NCBI GenBank assembly: GCA_963930655.1
Contig: OZ005605.1
Span: forward strand, 22,451,501 to 22,515,500
Origin: Myrica gale
Taxonomy: Eukaryota; Streptophyta; Magnoliopsida; Fagales; Myricaceae
Direction: 5' to 3'
Length of the DNA stretch: 64,000 nt
The position numbers were made by a program, and so were the translations under genes. The notes beneath the pieces are model-generated. The model did not search any database and was not told where the DNA came from. It saw only the letters and a program-made list of their open reading frames with translations. Of the stretch, positions 14,135 to 25,899 are shown in pieces; position 1 is the first letter of the stretch, and the number at the start of each line of letters is the position of its first letter.

Positions 14135-14205
14135 TGCACCAGCCGGGAATCGAACCCGGGTCTGTAACGTGGCAGGGTACTATTCTACCACTAGACCACT
14201 GGTGC
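14135..14205 (-). tRNA. tRNA-Gly (anticodon GCC)
   Basis: Read on the minus strand, this 71-nt sequence has the 7-bp acceptor stem GCACCAG/CTGGTGC, an A-box region (TGGTCTAGTGG), an anticodon loop CTGCCAC giving GCC, a T arm containing GGTTCGATTCC (B box) and discriminator A. T-rich runs directly downstream (CTTTTTAGCTTTTTC) fit an RNA polymerase III terminator. The 3' half of the anticodon stem reads GTTAC, where the plant sequence I remember reads GGTAC, leaving one unpaired position (30-40). No intron is present. Confidence 0.93.
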
Positions 14206-14824
14206 TTTGACGATTTATGGCTCAAATTTCTTAATTTTCTAAATTGTGAGAGGACATCTCCCCTCAACCACCCGCTTTGCACAAGGAGCTTGATGAGGCT
14301 AGACAACCATTACTGGTTCTTGTTATAATCAGTCCCGTATCGATACAAGGATCAATATAATAACTAATTTAAAATAATTCGGCGAGGCGGTTATTCTAGA
14401 TCACAAGAACGAAAACGGAGAGCATGCTTGCATGACTGTTGGACAACAGTCGAAAGCCTGTAAAAGTGAATTGGATATAAGCGTCTGGCCGAGCCAATGT
14501 ATTTTAACCCATTAAGAAGGGACTCAAATTACAATTGCCTCTAATGGAGTTGTTTTTTGTGGGTAAATGCCTCTTATGGGGTCCTTTTTTATCGGGTAAA
14601 TGCCTCTTACGGGGTCGTGATTCCTGTTTACAACACTTTTTCTACCTTATTTAACTTTGCTTGTCGATGGTTAAACTTCAAAGATCATCAAAATAAAGTT
14701 CGAAAAAAAAATGGCAGTGAACTCAAATAAAGTGACTAAATTAGAGAGCTAAATTGTTTCAAAGAAAAAAAAGAGTACTCTAAAGACTAGTTGAATAATA
14801 GTCCAATTCAGTGAAAGAAATTCC
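14206..14824. other. Spacer between tRNA-Gly and the ATG7 stop codon
   Basis: The spacer holds the upstream flank of the tRNA gene and the probable ATG7 3' untranslated region. A short phrase resembling GGGTAAATGCCTCTTA is repeated at about 14560 and 14595. Nothing else was recognised. Confidence 0.45.
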
Positions 14825-17800
14825 TTAAATGTCGACACAATCATCATCATCATCATCTGTCTCGTTATCCCAGTCAAGTTTATAGGAGCTGGCTGATTTC
14901 TTCAACTCTGTTAGTCCAGTGAGATCCTCTAGATAGGTAGGATGGTTGATTGCTTGGATAATAAATTCCCTTTCTCTTTCCCGATATTCGGATATCACCT
15001 GACAGATTAGTGGTGATTGAAGTTACAGACCGACTAATGAAAAAAAAAATACTTAAAATAAAAAGTAACAACTAGAGCAAAACTGAGTAATAAGAGGAAA
15101 GGTATGAATACTGAAACCTCAACTTCCCATCCTCGTCTGAGTAAGTTCAACTAGTAGGTCAAAGAATTGTTACATTAGATCTTCAGAGGTTGAAGGATCA
15201 AAGAATCCGCTAAGCATGGACTAGGCTGACTTACAAAAAGTTTGTGTACGGAATTATAAAGGATGCGTTTTTTTTGTGTGTGTGGGTACTGGGTGGTGTT
15301 TGAGTTGGGGGGGGGGGTCTTTTTTCTAGCAGACTAATTGGATTCTTAAACTAAAAACCATGAAACAGCTTCAGCAACAAGTTAGGCTATAGCTTTTAAT
15401 GTCTCAACTAGGAACCACCGAAGCTGAGAATAAATGTATTATTTAAGAATAAGTCATTGTGCTTAGAGTTGAAATTCAGGGAAATGGACATCAAAGGGCG
15501 GCGCTAAGATATAGTACTCGAATGAACAAGCAACACTTACAGTGTTGCAACAAGCTGTACAGCTTTCTGAGGAACGACCCACAAGTGTCATCTGAGAAAA
15601 TTGAGAGAGGCAACCTCGAATCTGGTGGGGTAAAATACCAAGAGGCTGCTCACTGCTTCCACTGCTACTGGAGTTTGTAACCTCAGCATCAGCAAATATA
15701 CTGTAGATGTGCAGTTGGACACCACAGTGCCAGGTCAACTAAAGATCCTTTCAACAGTCAGACAATTAAGAAATAATCAGGCTTTCTTCGGTCTTACCCT
15801 TGAGGATGATGTAGCATCCCCACTAAAAGTTCAACAGCAAGGGCCGAAGCAATAGGAGCAAGTCCTGGTCGTGTGACAGTGCATTGCTGGTCCAAAGTGC
15901 GGTTTGTAGTTGACTGAAAAAATCCAATGGAACTATGGCTGAGCATGTTATAGAAAGAACAGCTAAAATATCAGATCTCTGGCTTTCTAGAAAAATTACA
16001 TCAATAGGTGCAACCACATCGTTGCAGAAGTAACAGCCCAATCTCTTCCTTTCATCTCTAGCAGCTTGGGCTATGTTTCCCATAGCAGATGAAGCATTAT
16101 CACCTTCAGTTTTGAGGTCATGTTTAGAGCTAAAAGGACCAGCTCCATGGCGCATAACCAAGAAACTATCAAACCCTAGAGCTGCATTTATGGTTATCTG
16201 CAAACAAGTAATCATATGTTCATATATGTAAATGTGATAACATAAACAAAATACTCTTTGTATTGGATTTGAGCATATAAATCATCCTGATCAAGATGAG
16301 ACCCAAGCTTATGGGAAAGCACAATGACAAGAACACCAGTAACAATCTCAAGAGCAGAAAACAAAAGAATAAAGATAAAGACCTTGTTAAAATTGGCACA
16401 AAGAAGTGTAGGTAGCCACCGACTTTCCCTTGTATCAGTCAATAAGAAAACTGCATCATGAGAATCAATCAAATCATGTAGGCGTCTACAATCTTCAAGC
16501 ACGCTATCCTCTTCTTGGATAGGCACAGGGTGCCCAGGCATTGGTATGGACATCACAATCCCTTCTGCATCCTGCAAAAAGAGTGATGGTACAGATACGT
16601 AGTACAAAAAATCAACAACCCTCCAGAATAACTCTTTGGATTTAAGGTGCAGGGGCTGAAACCACTTACCACAGCTGGAAATATGCGTGTGAGACTTTTG
16701 ACAGCTGCTGTGGCTTTAAATTCACCACCATTGAGGCAGTCCTCCATTGTATACAGGGACTGCCTCAAGGGATTCGACATAGCAACCCTTCCATTGTCGA
16801 GCAGTGTAATTTTCCGGACACCCCAAGCCTGCAATATGCATAATTGTGATCACTCGACAGATAGACTCTGGTATTCTAATCATTATTTTTGTGAGTCTCA
16901 CCATAAGCATACGAGCAACCTGGCATCCAAGTGTACCTGCTCCAAGAAGAAGACACTTGATAGATGACAAGACATTTAAATTCAAAGATGGCAAAGCACG
17001 CCATCTCATTAGTTTTAAATTCAAGTCTGCAGCAGATATTGCCAACCTGCGAAAAGAATGTCTCAAACTTAATTATCCATTGGAATAATCCTGTAACGGA
17101 AAATACAGTGTCAGCGCAAACAGCATACCTAGTCGGATCCATGGATTTTGCAAGGCTAATAGACCTGGGTACTTGCCTTCCTTTGTTATGCTCCCACCCT
17201 ACTGCGTTAGGTAAACATTGGCGATCCCTCCATCCTAAACAGTTATTAACAATTAGTAAGGAAAGCCAGGTAAACCTGAAACAATATCCAGCTATAGAAA
17301 AAGAAAGAAAGACAGAACAATCAATCAGAATAGAGCTGTTACCCAATTTCTGCCGCTCTACCTTGTGGAACTGTAATCAAGGCTTCACCAACAAGTGACA
17401 ACTCCAGATCTGCGAAACCACGATTCTCTCTATAGCATAAAAAGCGGACTGACTTGAGATTCCACCTCACAGAAATAAGAGCAAGGAAGTTGCGAAGAGG
17501 CCAACCAGGATTGTTTGGAAGATGACAAGGGTCATAAAAACCAAATAGCAACTGCCCATAGAATCCATAGAAGTTGTATCAGCATGACATATCAAAAGCC
17601 TGATCAGGCTTCAAAATAACTTGAAGAGTTATGTAGACAGACCTTTTCACCATTGCTTTGGCACGTTTCCCAATCCTTTAGATGCTTAATAGTTGCATGG
17701 GAAGTGGGATCAACACTGACCAAAAAGAAAGGCACATCTGCGAAACAGGAGGATGCCGCAACATCAATCACATATTTATTCCAATATGAAAAGAAAGTAG

Positions 17801-19257
17801 AAATTACGAAAAAGGAGGATGCAAAATTACCAGCTGTTAAGCTTGAGTTACGCCACTCATTACAAGCTGCAGAAACAGATTCTGCCTACAAGTTAAAATA
17901 ACAATACACACATTCAAAATCCAATTAAAATTATGACTGACAGCTTCTACCTATCCCAAAATTCTCACATTCTCAGCACCTCATCTAGGGTAAAATACTG
18001 TGAAGCTCGCCTTAAATCCACCAAGGTTGCTGGCGGATCAAGCACCAGAGCTGGGAAAGCGAACCAGTAATGAAAGGTCCATTTTTTCAGGTCAGCGAAC
18101 GAGATAAGAAGGAACCTTGAAAGCAACGCACTATCCTGCACAGCTTTTCCGATATGAATGTCTTCCCAAATCTAGACATCAAGAACAGGTGAGCTTGTTA
18201 TGTAAAATTTGTATTTGCACAATAAACTTGTCTTGGACATAGAATTACCCACTATCCACAGATAAAATCCAAGAACTAAACCAATTTCAAGAGGCACCTT
18301 CATTGCTTCTGCATTTAGCAAGCTCTTCTTGTCAAGCAACTGGAAGCTTTCTATGGTATTCGTGTTATAAAGAATGCCTTGGATGGGGCACCTGTTTCTG
18401 TTGCCACGAATTGTGTCTGCTGCTGAAGATTGCTCACTTAGTTCAGAAGGCAATGATTGAGCAAGTAGAGTTAAATGATTTGACACTTGAGGATGCGAGC
18501 ATGGGGCATAAAAACCTGCAAACATGGTCAGTATGTACCTCAGACTACCAGAGCTTATAGAACTTCATATCAGACAAGTTCAAACAACAGTATTAAATCC
18601 AAGAACTTCCTCTAACATTGATAAAAAATATCCGTAAGGCTAAAATTTTCCGTTGATGGTGATTGGAGAAAACGAAAACATGCTCTAGCCATATGAGACT
18701 GCGACATACGATTAATAATTTTCTTAGCAATAGGAGCATACTTACAGTTTCCCTTATAAGGATTCCCTATTTAAAGAAGAAAGCAAAATGTAAATGTTCC
18801 CTTGGAAATCCGAATCCCTGTTTATAAGACACTCCTCACTATTTGGGGATTCCGCTTTTCGCTCTAACGAATCTAGCAAAGTCATCTGGACAAGTTGACT
18901 CAAACGTTCCAGAATTTAACAGCAAATAACACATAATGCTCTAATTTTCTGTCAGTTCCCCCTACATTCACGTCAACCACACAGTAAGAGTATGAACGAA
19001 ACAGACACAATTATGAGATGCCAACCGCTCCACCCAAAAACGGGAGAGAAAAAAAAACAGAAAGCTTGATTCCTAACCAGGGGAACCAGAAAAACAGAAA
19101 GCGAAGAAGAGCAAGCGGTACCAGTGATGGGAATGGGAGAGTCGTCGATGCCGAGCTTGTTGAGCTTGAGAGAGGAAAATCTGTGCCAGAAACCCTCGTC
19201 CACGGCGCTCTGGAATTGCGCGAATACTAGTATGGATCCGCCGTCGTGCCCCGCCAT
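14825..19257 (-). CDS. ATG7: Ubiquitin-like modifier-activating enzyme ATG7
   Basis: ATG7 is the E1-like enzyme that activates ATG8 and ATG12 with ATP and passes them to ATG3 and ATG10 during autophagosome formation. Exons in coding order: 19257-19122, 18515-18298, 18171-17980, 17885-17831, 17737-17643, 17551-17343, 17227-17129, 17046-16902, 16828-16670, 16571-16383, 16197-16000, 15913-15798, 15700-15541, 14998-14825. They sum to 2145 nt, 714 residues plus stop. The acceptor of exon 7 (GATGGAG) is the least certain; it was chosen to keep phase. Landmarks: [17 protein letters not shown] in the N-terminal domain, the ATP-binding GAGTLG (about residues 370-375), [15 protein letters not shown], and QQCTVTRPG with the thioester cysteine at about residue 576. 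The acidic tail has six consecutive Asp and ends CVDI. The gene looks complete. Confidence 0.95.
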
Positions 19258-20477
19258 GGATTATTGCTTTTGGCCGTTTCTCTGATGTGCGCCCTTCTTC
19301 TCGATGACTTCGCTTCTGACTCCAGGGTCCGTGGCCTTCTCTAGAGTTAAAATCGGTTTGGTTGTACAAAAGAAACCAATCAAGTCTTGCCAAGTCAGCT
19401 TCGTTACTTGATGGGCAAATCTGCTAAACAGGGATGTTCACAACCTTAAAACTCTTGCTTTGGTTGTACAAAAGAAACCAATCAAGTCTTGCCAAGTCAG
19501 CTTCGTCACTTGATGGGCAAATCTGCTAAACAGGATGTTCACAACCTTAAAATTCTTGCGCACGATTTGGCCAGGGACAGCAACTCGGAGGCATACGAGA
19601 GTAAAGAGTTTTCGACATTAGCAAGGGTTATAGAATCGTATATATATATCCCTTGTATAGATCAAGATAAGGATCCTTCTTAATTCATGGTAAAAGACTA
19701 AGCTCACCATTAATGTAACTATGTCAATGGTTGCTTATAAAAAATGCAAAATACCTGTATGTCATTTTGGAAGGAATCTGTGGTTAGTCCGTTTGTAAAT
19801 TCAAGGTACTACTCAGTTTTGCCGCTTAGATGGGAGGAAAAATGTATACATGACATTTTTAGGACATCTCATATGCGTACATGGCATATTAATTTAAAAA
19901 ACTCACTTTGGGCATTTTACACTTGGATAAAATAAACATACACTAAACTAAATATACAATTTTAAATTTAAATTTAATAGTTTAATCAATTTTAAAACAA
20001 TTAATTAACAATTAATTAATTTTAAATTTAATAGTTTAATCAATTTTTTTATTAAGGTGCTCTTTCTCCATTATATTTTAGTACTAATTTAAAATGTTAT
20101 AGAGCTAGCTCAAATACTATCTACGTACGACGAGGTCATCAACTTGGAGAGTTAAAAGCAACGTTAAGTAGTCATCGATCAATTCTGTGTCTCCATTGGA
20201 GGTGTTATAACTTGCAATTAATACATCAACATATAATGGTTCTAACATTTCCCCAGTCTGTTGTTTGGTTCACACACCGATGGAAACGCTATTAATTATG
20301 CGTACTAATTAATTAAGCAACAACAGCTTCATTATTGCCATGTGAAGTACAATTTTACGATGTAAGGTATAACCAATGCATGTAGGTACTACTAGCTAGT
20401 TCTCATCTGCTCGATACATCTATGTCTACACATATTATACAGAATCACTCGTATAATATATTTCATCTACGTAATTC
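19258..20477. other. ATG7 promoter side and intergenic DNA up to the bHLH 3' end
   Basis: The first part is the ATG7 5' flank. It contains a 102-bp tandem duplication, annotated separately. The rest (19.9-20.1 kb) is very AT-rich with repeated TTTAAATTTAATAGTTTAATC-like phrases. No protein-coding gene was recognised. Confidence 0.5.
19357..19559 (+). repeat. Tandem duplication, two copies of about 102 bp
   Basis: Copy 1 (19357-19458) and copy 2 (19459-19559) both start TTTGGTTGTACAAAAG and end CTTGC. They differ by a few substitutions and one G insertion (ACAGGGATG against ACAGGATG). The repeat lies 100-300 bp upstream of the ATG7 start codon, so it may sit in its promoter or 5' untranslated region. 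Confidence 0.9.
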
Positions 20478-23431
20478 TCACGAGGATGAACTTGGGGTGT
20501 CAAAGAAAGAGGTCCTCCGCCTTTTGCTTGGGAGGGTTGTTCTTGGTGAGTATTCCGGCAAGGCAGGAGCTGCTTTATCTAGTACAGACGTCAGGGCCTG
20601 GTGAACATGACTTGCAAGACCTTCGCACTCCTCAATACTAATATTCTCACCTTTGCTGCAGGTGAAAATGAATGTATTCTTAACCCGGCTTCCCAAGGTG
20701 GATATTTCCACCTTCACCATTTCAAGTTGAAGGGAGTCAATTGCCTGTCTTAGATCGGAGAAAAGCTGCGGTCGATAATCACAGCAGACAGATGCCCTGT
20801 ATGACATTATTGTTCCATCTTCTGCTCCATCGTTGCATGGTTCAACTCGCACTTCATCAGCATCAGTTGGAATGAGAAAACCTTGGCTTGCTTCCGCTGC
20901 ATTTTGCTTCAATTCTTTCATTTGGCTGATAACTTCAGCAAGCAATGTAGCTTTGTCCATCTAAGCATAGCAAATAAACGACCAGGTTAGAACCAAACTC
21001 ATGAAGGAGAAAATATCACTGTCATGAGCAGTACTATTTTGTTTTTTGTTTTTTTTTTTCAATACACACAACAAGATCAAACGAATGATTTCCAATTATC
21101 TACTCCGGTCTCTTCGAGGATAAAGTTCCATTACTTCCTGCTCAATACTGATATTAGGATGGTTTGTCCGAACCATATATATACAGCTCAGTTTGTAGGT
21201 CATATATATAGATAGAAACTCCTGGGAAAATAGAAATTCAGGAATGAGCTCAACCGTTAAATTTATTGTTCAAGCTACAAGCAACACCAGCAACATGAAG
21301 TTTGTCTACAATATTAGTACTTGCAATTGACCAAGAAACTGTAACCTACAAGACTAATCCAGTCTTATAACCATGATGAGATGGATATACCCACTCTAGC
21401 AGTCGTTTAGATTTCAACAGGAGCCTTTGCTCCTGCGCTTTGTGGAAGCCGACTGGAAGAGGCCAGAAACATTAGGGGTTAATTTGCTGATGGAAATTTA
21501 CATATCTAAGCTAAATCAGAGTGAAATTATCAATACCAAGCTTGGAGTTTGAAAGATCTGATGGCTTCTCTCCCCCCCGCCCCCCCAAAAAAAAGAAGCG
21601 GGCCTAACAATGATGAAATTATGTTGTTTTGTAGGTTAAGCAACAAACATATCAAAGCCATATATTAATCCTCATGACGTAGACCTTGCATAGGCTTCCA
21701 TAACACAACAGTGGCACTCTGCCCCACAGTTCGCAGCCACTTTCAAATACAAATGTCGTCAATGACTATAGGGTCTGATGCATATATATATATATATATA
21801 TAGGACCCTGGCAGTGGCTTGGACATACTTGAAGTTAAAGAACCATATAAATAGGATCAGCCAGCTTGTAGCAGCAGGTTGATCAGACTTGCACGAAAAG
21901 ATGACTACGGGCTTGATTGCCCTATATCAAACAAAAGACAAACAAATATATATCACGACTTTCTCTTGGTAGCAACAGTACTAAAGCATCCAACTTCTGT
22001 AGCCAATTATGGCGTCAATTATTGAAATTCGCATTGACCAGCTAGCTTCTGGGTTTCTGCAAACTTCTTTAAAAATTCACTCCTAATTATACCTATATGG
22101 AAGGCATGTCTGCACGAGTTCGGATTCCATCCGAACTCCTCCCCGTCCGACCGGACGGCTGGATGCCATCCAGTCGGACGGTCGGAGGGGAGGGAGTTCG
22201 ACTCGTTCATCCAGGACCATGAACATTCTGCGGAATATTACAAGCGAAGAAAAACGAGACACTTGTAGTGAAATTACATGGACAATTTACTGGCGTCAAA
22301 CCTAGTTTCAGGGTTTCAGGTCATTGGGACTTCAGAAACTCTTAAATCATCAAGCATATCATATACGTTAGCAACAGGGTTTTAGCTTTAATATCGTTAT
22401 ATTATCTGAATATGATGCATCTCCAATCTGACTTTAGCAGCTGATCCTCTGGGTCATCTAGAGTTTACCAAGCACCAATCATGCAAGAAATTAAAAGACA
22501 CTTATTAAATTCCAGTTATCCTCATCATATCGTGATCATAAAATATGCACTTGATGTATGATATGACTCTGGAACTCCGATTTCTTTTTCATAGTATTCA
22601 TAAATAATGGGCAATATCATACCAATTATGAGTTGAAGCTTCACGAGACATAACTTGAAGGGGCTCTCGGAAAAATCTAGCTAGATGAGATTGGTTTGGA
22701 TTTAGAACCGTATAGATCCTGGGAACTTTCCTCGGTATCTTACTATAAATCCTCAATTCTCAGGAGGAGCACCTCCCTTTTCTGTACTTGTTCTTAATGG
22801 CGAAGTGTTTATTATGGCTATCCAATAAACACTCGAAAGTAACCGATCGACACTTTACAGGATACATCAATGAGAAGCCCCTATGTTTTTTTCGAACACT
22901 ACAAATCTATTGAATAATACCAAGATCATCTCGTTGCTTCCTTTTTTTTACTCTAAGTTCTCAACTTTTTCGAGGTTCACCAATTTAGATGAATATCCGA
23001 ACCAAGAACCGTCCAGAAGTCTCATAAAACTAGACAGAAAATATGTATTGACCAGTGTCATGTATTAGCGCGATGAGTTGTAAGATGAGCATTACCTTTT
23101 CAGTGCAAGGTACCAGGCCGCGAAGAGTGGTAAGATGAGCATTAATTCTCTCTCTTCTCCTCCTCTCTGCCTCGCTGTGGCTCTTCAAAGCCGCCAAAGC
23201 CTTCGCCTCCGATACTCCTTTTTTCCCAACTCTTGATGGAGCTTTCACAAGCTCTCCCTTCTCACTATCCAAAACCAATGAGTGAGATAACGCTGACCCG
23301 CCTAGCATAACCCCATTAAAACCTCCTACAGCATGCGAAAATGGGTCGAATAGCCTCTCAAAATCAGATGGGAATGAGGGATTCGGGTTATAACCGTAGG
23401 AAGAATTGGAGTTATAAGAATAGGAAGCCAT
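20478..23431 (-). CDS. bHLH transcription factor, bHLH30/TMO5-LIKE type
   Basis: Exon 1 is 23096-23431 and exon 2 is 20478-20960. The phase-0 join after CTEK gives 272 residues. The basic helix-loop-helix spans about residues 82-130: SHSEAERRRRERINAHLTTL with the H-E-R DNA-contact pattern for E/G-boxes, and MDKATLLAEVISQMKELK as helix 2. Exon 2 then has an ACT-like segment (MSYRASVCCDYRPQLFSDL onward) that probably mediates dimer specificity. It ends in a basic patch and FFDTPSSSS, a tail I associate with the bHLH30/bHLH32 (TMO5 and TMO5-LIKE) clade, whose members act with LHW in vascular cell divisions. Subgroup assignment is from memory and could shift to the bHLH106/107 branch. The 2.1-kb intron carries a TA microsatellite. 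The nuclear role is inferred from family. Confidence 0.88.
21782..21802. repeat. TA microsatellite in the bHLH intron
   Basis: About ten uninterrupted TA units inside the single bHLH intron. Likely length-polymorphic. Confidence 0.9.
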
Positions 23432-24423
23432 TTGTGTGAAAGTTTTGTTTACGAATATATACTATGAACCAGAGACTGAAGATAGGAGGCCAGGTGGGCG
23501 GGCAGTTAGCGAAAACCAGAAAGAGAGCTTTACGCTTTGTGGACAAGCTTTGTTGCACAGAGCGGACGTGATGATAGTACTGGTGGTGATGGTTGTCGTC
23601 GTCCTTCTTGTTGTGGGTTTGGTCATACCTTCCATTAGGCTAAAGGACAAGAGTGGGGGGCGTATGTGAAGGAGAAGATCACTGAGAAAACATTTTCACA
23701 TTTTTTATATCTTCTTTATGGCGTGGAGTCGAGCATCTCGAGGTAAGAACAGGGCGAAGATTTGGGGAACTGAGACTCAGGGCCGGGAGAGAATTTGATG
23801 GTGAAATTTAGCTGGGATTTCGATGCATATTCAAGAAAAGAGGACAAAAATGGCGTTGACACAGAGTTAGGAGAAAGCTAAAGGCAAAGCGATGGGGGCA
23901 GCAATGATTTGCGATGAGACAGTCACAAAGTTGTTCCACAAAACTTGACCATATTAATATATAGCACTACTCCTCAACTCAATCACATAATAAAAATTGG
24001 GTTTTACACGTCGTTATTACGTCAAGTGTTCAATTTTGACTTCTTCTTTTTAGTTGTCTTTCTATAGAATGATTATCATTATGATTTATTCTGGCTTTTA
24101 TTAATCAAAAACATTAAACTCTGTGCTTTTTCCAATTTTTAAGTTGCAGTACTAATTAATTATATATTTACTTTAACTTTTTCAATAGAAAAGATGTATA
24201 GGTTGTTCCCAACTGCAACTTCGAATCGTCACCTCAAAATACTTATAATTCCATTCGGTTTGTAAATCTATGGCCGAAAATTTTATTAAATTACGATATC
24301 ATGTAAATAACTATTTTTTATTTTTATATCTATTGTAAAAAAACTGTATTTAGGTCCATAAAAAAACATCTGCACAAGTGGGTACGCTCCTACTCTATTG
24401 GCTAAGGTAAAACTTCTGTGATA

Positions 24424-24786
24424 TATCCTATTAGAATTTACACAATATGTGAAAGATGGGTCTAACTCAACTCCAAAAGACGTCTTGAGGAGTGAGAGAT
24501 GTCACAACCTTATAAGGAGCACATTGACTAGTTTATCTAGCAATGTGAGACTTCTAACACGCCCCCTCACGTGTGGCGGGAGGACATCCAAGCCAACACG
24601 TGAAAACGGGTGACAGTGGGGTCACAAACTAGTAACCTTGCTCCGATACCATATTAGAATTTGCATAATATGTGAAAGGTGGGTCTAACTCAACTCCAAA
24701 AGACGTCTTAGGAGTTAGGGATGTCACAACCTTATAAGGAGCACATTAACTAGTTTATCTAGCAATATGAGACTTCTAACATATCC
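24424..24786 (-). mobile_element. TRIM (terminal-repeat retrotransposon in miniature), complete
   Basis: Two direct repeats, 24429-24559 and 24652-24781 (131 and 130 bp), enclose a 92-bp interior. On the minus strand each repeat starts TGTTAGAAGTCTCA. The 5' LTR is followed directly by TGGTATCGGAGC, close to the plant initiator-Met tRNA primer-binding site TGGTATCAGAGC. The 3' LTR is preceded by a purine tract (GTGAGGGGGCG). The element is flanked by the 5-bp duplication TATCC at 24424-24428 and 24782-24786. It has no coding capacity, so it would have moved with enzymes from an autonomous LTR element. The two LTRs differ at several sites, so the insertion is not recent. Confidence 0.9.
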
Positions 24787-25860
24787 ATTACTTATAACAT
24801 AGTTTTCCTTCAAGATTAATTCTTTACAATATATAACTCATACCATAGTTTTCCTTCAAGATTTATTTACAATATTGATTTTCCTCAACGTTATTTTATG
24901 TATCGTACGTTATTATCCTTGGAGAACCAAAATTTATTGTTTTGTTTTAGTTTTCCTTAATCAAGTGGGCTTTGTCGTCTTCTTCTTTTCATGGAAGAAA
25001 AAGTTACCTAGATCAATTTTGTAAACTACAAAGTTCTCATCTATATGTAGCTCTTTATAATATCTATTCTTTTTCTTTCCTTCACCTATTTTGTATGCTA
25101 TATAGAGAGGCCGAATATATGCACGAATCTTATAAATTTCGCATCTCTATAATTTTATGAGAAATAAAAAAGCTACTCCTTGAGATGAAGTGAAATAGTT
25201 CTCTATTTATATATATATATATATATAACTTCATGGTTTTTGACTATATATATTAAAATGAAATAGAAGATAATAAATAATAGATCACTACACGAAATTT
25301 TGGAGTTTTGTGTCGTTTAAATAAAAAGATACTGTGGTTCATTTTTCAATACTCTGGTCCCCATGGTTTATCCCAAGAATAAACCATCTCTCCTCACATG
25401 AACAAGATCTAAATTTTAGCCTTTTCCCTGTAATTAAGGAATATACCATTCGATCTAAAAGTCGTCTATATTAATTATAAATAAGTTATAGATCTGTTGT
25501 TTCGTCCACATTGTCGCGCGACTACATGTACCCTTGTCACATTTTTTCGCCATTAATTGCTTTCAATACTCTGCAGATCCATGATAATAAACTACCCAAC
25601 TATCTTTACGTCCCACTTAATTCTTGTTTTGATCTAGCTAGTTTTGTTTTTCTCTTTCCTCGTTTAAGCACGAATTACTTGAAGGGTAATTGAGTTTTTG
25701 GACCCAAAAGACTGAAAAGGAAAACAAAAAAGACGATGCTGATCCCCCAAATCTCTAACGCTTGAAATTAATTCGGTTTCATAATTAGAAACTTGCGTGC
25801 GTTTCTTATAAAGTTTGGCTCTTGATTAGCAGGTACGAAACATGTCATTTGGACAAAAAG

Positions 25861-25862
<2 letters not shown>

Positions 25863-25898
<36 letters not shown>
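25863..25898. repeat. TA microsatellite (about 18 units)
   Basis: Uninterrupted alternation of T and A in intergenic DNA, the longest such tract in the window. Confidence 0.9.

Positions 25899-25899
<1 letters not shown>

Noticed and set aside
15914..15999. Apparent frameshift in ATG7 just before the catalytic cysteine
   Set aside because: The odd residues are a short intron of 86 bp with GT donor and TTTTTTCAG acceptor. Removing it restores the family sequence in frame.
22100..22210. GC-rich inverted-repeat-like patch in the bHLH intron
   Set aside because: It contains small palindromes such as CTGGATGCCATCCAG, but no consistent terminal repeats or target duplication were found.
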